From Candidatus Aerophobota bacterium (GTDB lineage: Bacteria; Aerophobota; Aerophobia; Aerophobales; B3-G15), in NCBI GenBank assembly GCA_014859225.1, contig JACUUP010000022.1:1-16272 (forward strand): a stretch of DNA of 16,272 nt. The letters run 5' to 3'. The notes beneath the pieces are model-generated. The model had not been told where the DNA came from, ran no database searches, and saw nothing but the letters and a program-made list of their open reading frames with translations. Positions 14,973 to 16,272 of the stretch are shown here, one piece after another (the stretch's first letter is position 1; every line of letters begins with the position of its first letter). The position numbers and the translations under genes are program-made.

Positions 14973-16181
14973 TTATACTTGAAGTTGTGGAACAGTCTCT
15001 TTAACGAAATTAATCATCTGATTGGCAGCCTGGCTGAACTGTTTTGCCGTATTTAAAAGAGCTGGATGAAAATTGAACTCTTCAGGTTCATAGCCTTTTT
15101 CATCGTATCCTCTGGCAAAATATTCAATATTTAAAAGTTTTTGCAAAACATCATCCGGTGCAGGCTCATCAATCTGGTTAGAAAACTGTATATGGTCTCC
15201 TTCTAAAAGAAGTGGTGCAATAAATTTCGGTGGACAGGTAAAAACTATACCTGCTCCAGCTAATTTTTCCAGGTGCCAGCAGTGTTTTTCCCCGTTTATA
15301 GTCGGGCTTATTCTCATAGAGCAAAGAAGCATCTTAGATGGATAATTTCCCTCCTTTAGTATTAGATAGGCTTTTTTCATTATGGCAAGCTCTACCCACC
15401 TCATATCCTCCTCGGAAAGCTCAATACCTTTTTGTTTTGCCTCTTTTTCTAAGCTGCCCAGGGTGGTAAATCTTGAGCTCATAAAAGTTATTACCGACCT
15501 CCAGGTTGTAAGGTCAACTGCATTTTTCTTTGCTATCTCAACACCCTCCTTTACAGCTTTTGCGCAAGCTGCAAACTGAGGAATCATAAAAGATAAGGTG
15601 TTGTTTGTGGGTATTCCCCTTGAAGTTAAAACTTTTATGAGTTCATATCCTTCTTTTGTCCCTGGAACCTTAATCATTATATTGGGAGAAAGTGAGGCAA
15701 GCTCTTCTGCCTGCTCCAACATAAAGTCAAAATTTTCTCTATCTCTTGGGTCAAGTTGGGCGGATATGTAACCGTGCTTATAATTTGAGCTCTCAAATAC
15801 AGGGATGAAAAGCTCCGCTCCTTTTCTGATGATCTCCTTGTACATCTGCCAGAATATCTCTCCCGCTTTTTTGTTGGGGGAGATTCTATGAACTCTTTGG
15901 ACAAAGCCTCTCCAGTAATCTGTGTGGTACTTCAAAACATCCAGGGATAGGGGTGGATTGGTGGTTACTCCCCTGAAAAAAGATTTTTCTGGATTATCTG
16001 AGTTATAAAAGCGAAAGAGAGTCTTTTTTATTTTCTCTTTTTTATCCTCATCTTTTATGGAGCTTATAAGCTCCTTTGCCCACGCTTCATAGATAAGCGG
16101 GGATGAATCCCACCAAATTTCTGCTTCCGGGTTGAGCTCCTGAAGTTTTTCAAAGACACTTAAGTTTTCAGCCTTTGCCAT
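14973..16181 (-). CDS. Transaldolase family protein (long form)
   Basis: A 402-residue class I aldolase of the transaldolase family, which moves dihydroxyacetone units between sugar phosphates in the pentose phosphate pathway. Motifs include EIWWDSSPLIYEAW (Asp25), GVTTNPPLSLDVLK (71-84), the SAQLDPR strand (140-146) and NIMIKVPGTKEGYELI (167-182), where Lys171 should form the Schiff base. NNTLSFMIPQ and a CPPKFIAPLL stretch follow. It is longer than the roughly 215 to 330 residues of the common TalC and TalB types, with insertions before TTNP and at the C-terminus, so the acceptor or donor may differ. The ATG at 16181 has a strong GAGGAGG upstream and a good promoter, making it first in a three-gene operon with the dehydrogenase and HNH genes. 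Confidence 0.9.
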   Translation of the reverse strand: MAKAENLSVFEKLQELNPEAEIWWDSSPLIYEAWAKELISSIKDEDKKEKIKKTLFRFYNSDNPEKSFFRGVTTNPPLSLDVLKYHTDYWRGFVQRVHRISPNKKAGEIFWQMYKEIIRKGAELFIPVFESSNYKHGYISAQLDPRDRENFDFMLEQAEELASLSPNIMIKVPGTKEGYELIKVLTSRGIPTNNTLSFMIPQFAACAKAVKEGVEIAKKNAVDLTTWRSVITFMSSRFTTLGSLEKEAKQKGIELSEEDMRWVELAIMKKAYLILKEGNYPSKMLLCSMRISPTINGEKHCWHLEKLAGAGIVFTCPPKFIAPLLLEGDHIQFSNQIDEPAPDDVLQKLLNIEYFARGYDEKGYEPEEFNFHPALLNTAKQFSQAANQMINFVKETVPQLQV

Positions 16182-16187
16182 TGGACA

Positions 16188-16194
16188 ATCCTCC
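16188..16194 (-). promoter_or_regulatory. Strong ribosome-binding site of the transaldolase gene
   Basis: Minus-strand GAGGAGG about six bases before the ATG at 16181, read as AAAAGAGGAGGATTGTCC-ATG. It is the strongest Shine-Dalgarno in the operon. The two following genes lack good sites and probably rely on coupling. Confidence 0.7.
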
Positions 16195-16239
16195 TCTTTT
16201 TAGTTTATTGAAATTTTGCCTTCTCCTACTTTGGGGTTA

Positions 16240-16267
16240 ATTTTATAGAATTTTTCCCCTCTGTCAA
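16240..16267 (-). promoter_or_regulatory. Sigma70-type promoter of the transaldolase operon
   Basis: On the minus strand TTGACA (16267-16262), a 16-base spacer and TAAAAT (16245-16240). Transcription would begin near 16233, giving a leader of about 50 bases before the ATG. The leader shows no obvious riboswitch or attenuator. Confidence 0.65.
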
Positions 16268-16272
16268 TAAAT

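Noticed and set aside
1-16272. CRISPR array, tRNA, rRNA or replication origin
   Set aside because: No regularly spaced direct repeats, no cloverleaf-like sequence, no conserved rRNA segments and no DnaA-box cluster were seen on reading.

Overview
This is a gene-dense bacterial window, AT-leaning by eye (GC not computed), with short intergenic gaps, Shine-Dalgarno starts and stop/start overlaps (ATGA, TAATG, GTGA). All gene families are bacterial. Nothing fixes the phylum. The gene content, including a YhaO/YhaN-like nuclease pair, would fit an uncultivated anaerobic lineage, but that is inference. No rRNA, tRNA or CRISPR array was seen.

Layout. (1) 2-784: 5'-truncated nitrilase-superfamily amidase. 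(2) 807-1448, minus: small membrane protein resembling a diverged dolichol/phytol kinase. (3) 1589-4715, plus: two overlapping secreted-protein genes, one with tandem WHy/LEA14-like repeats and one a 5'-nucleotidase with an added C-terminal membrane-like domain. (4) 4767-6136: cutA overlapping a low-specificity threonine aldolase gene. (5) 6220-6472: small coiled-coil gene broken by a one-base frameshift behind a good promoter, followed by a YifB/ComM-type ATPase gene (6562-8100).

(6) 8101-9903 is the accessory part. It holds a possible insertion-sequence remnant with AACCA/TGGTT inverted repeats, a TIGR04255-family gene coupled to a small acidic partner, and about 340 bases of apparently decayed coding sequence on both strands. 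(7) 9904-13298: a two-gene operon for an SbcD/Mre11-like phosphoesterase and an SbcC/Rad50-like ATPase. The ATPase coiled-coil apex carries two transmembrane segments and no zinc hook, as in the YhaO/YhaN group, so the complex is probably membrane-tethered. (8) 13314-16181, minus: transaldolase, zinc-dependent medium-chain dehydrogenase and HNH endonuclease genes in one tight operon with a clear promoter at the right edge.

The best candidate for something unusual is 8369-13298, where a sporadically distributed gene pair lies beside a membrane-anchored Mre11/Rad50-like machine, with mobile-element debris at the boundary. A link between the two is a hypothesis. Secondary points of interest are the secreted WHy-repeat/nucleotidase pair and the extra domain on the nucleotidase.
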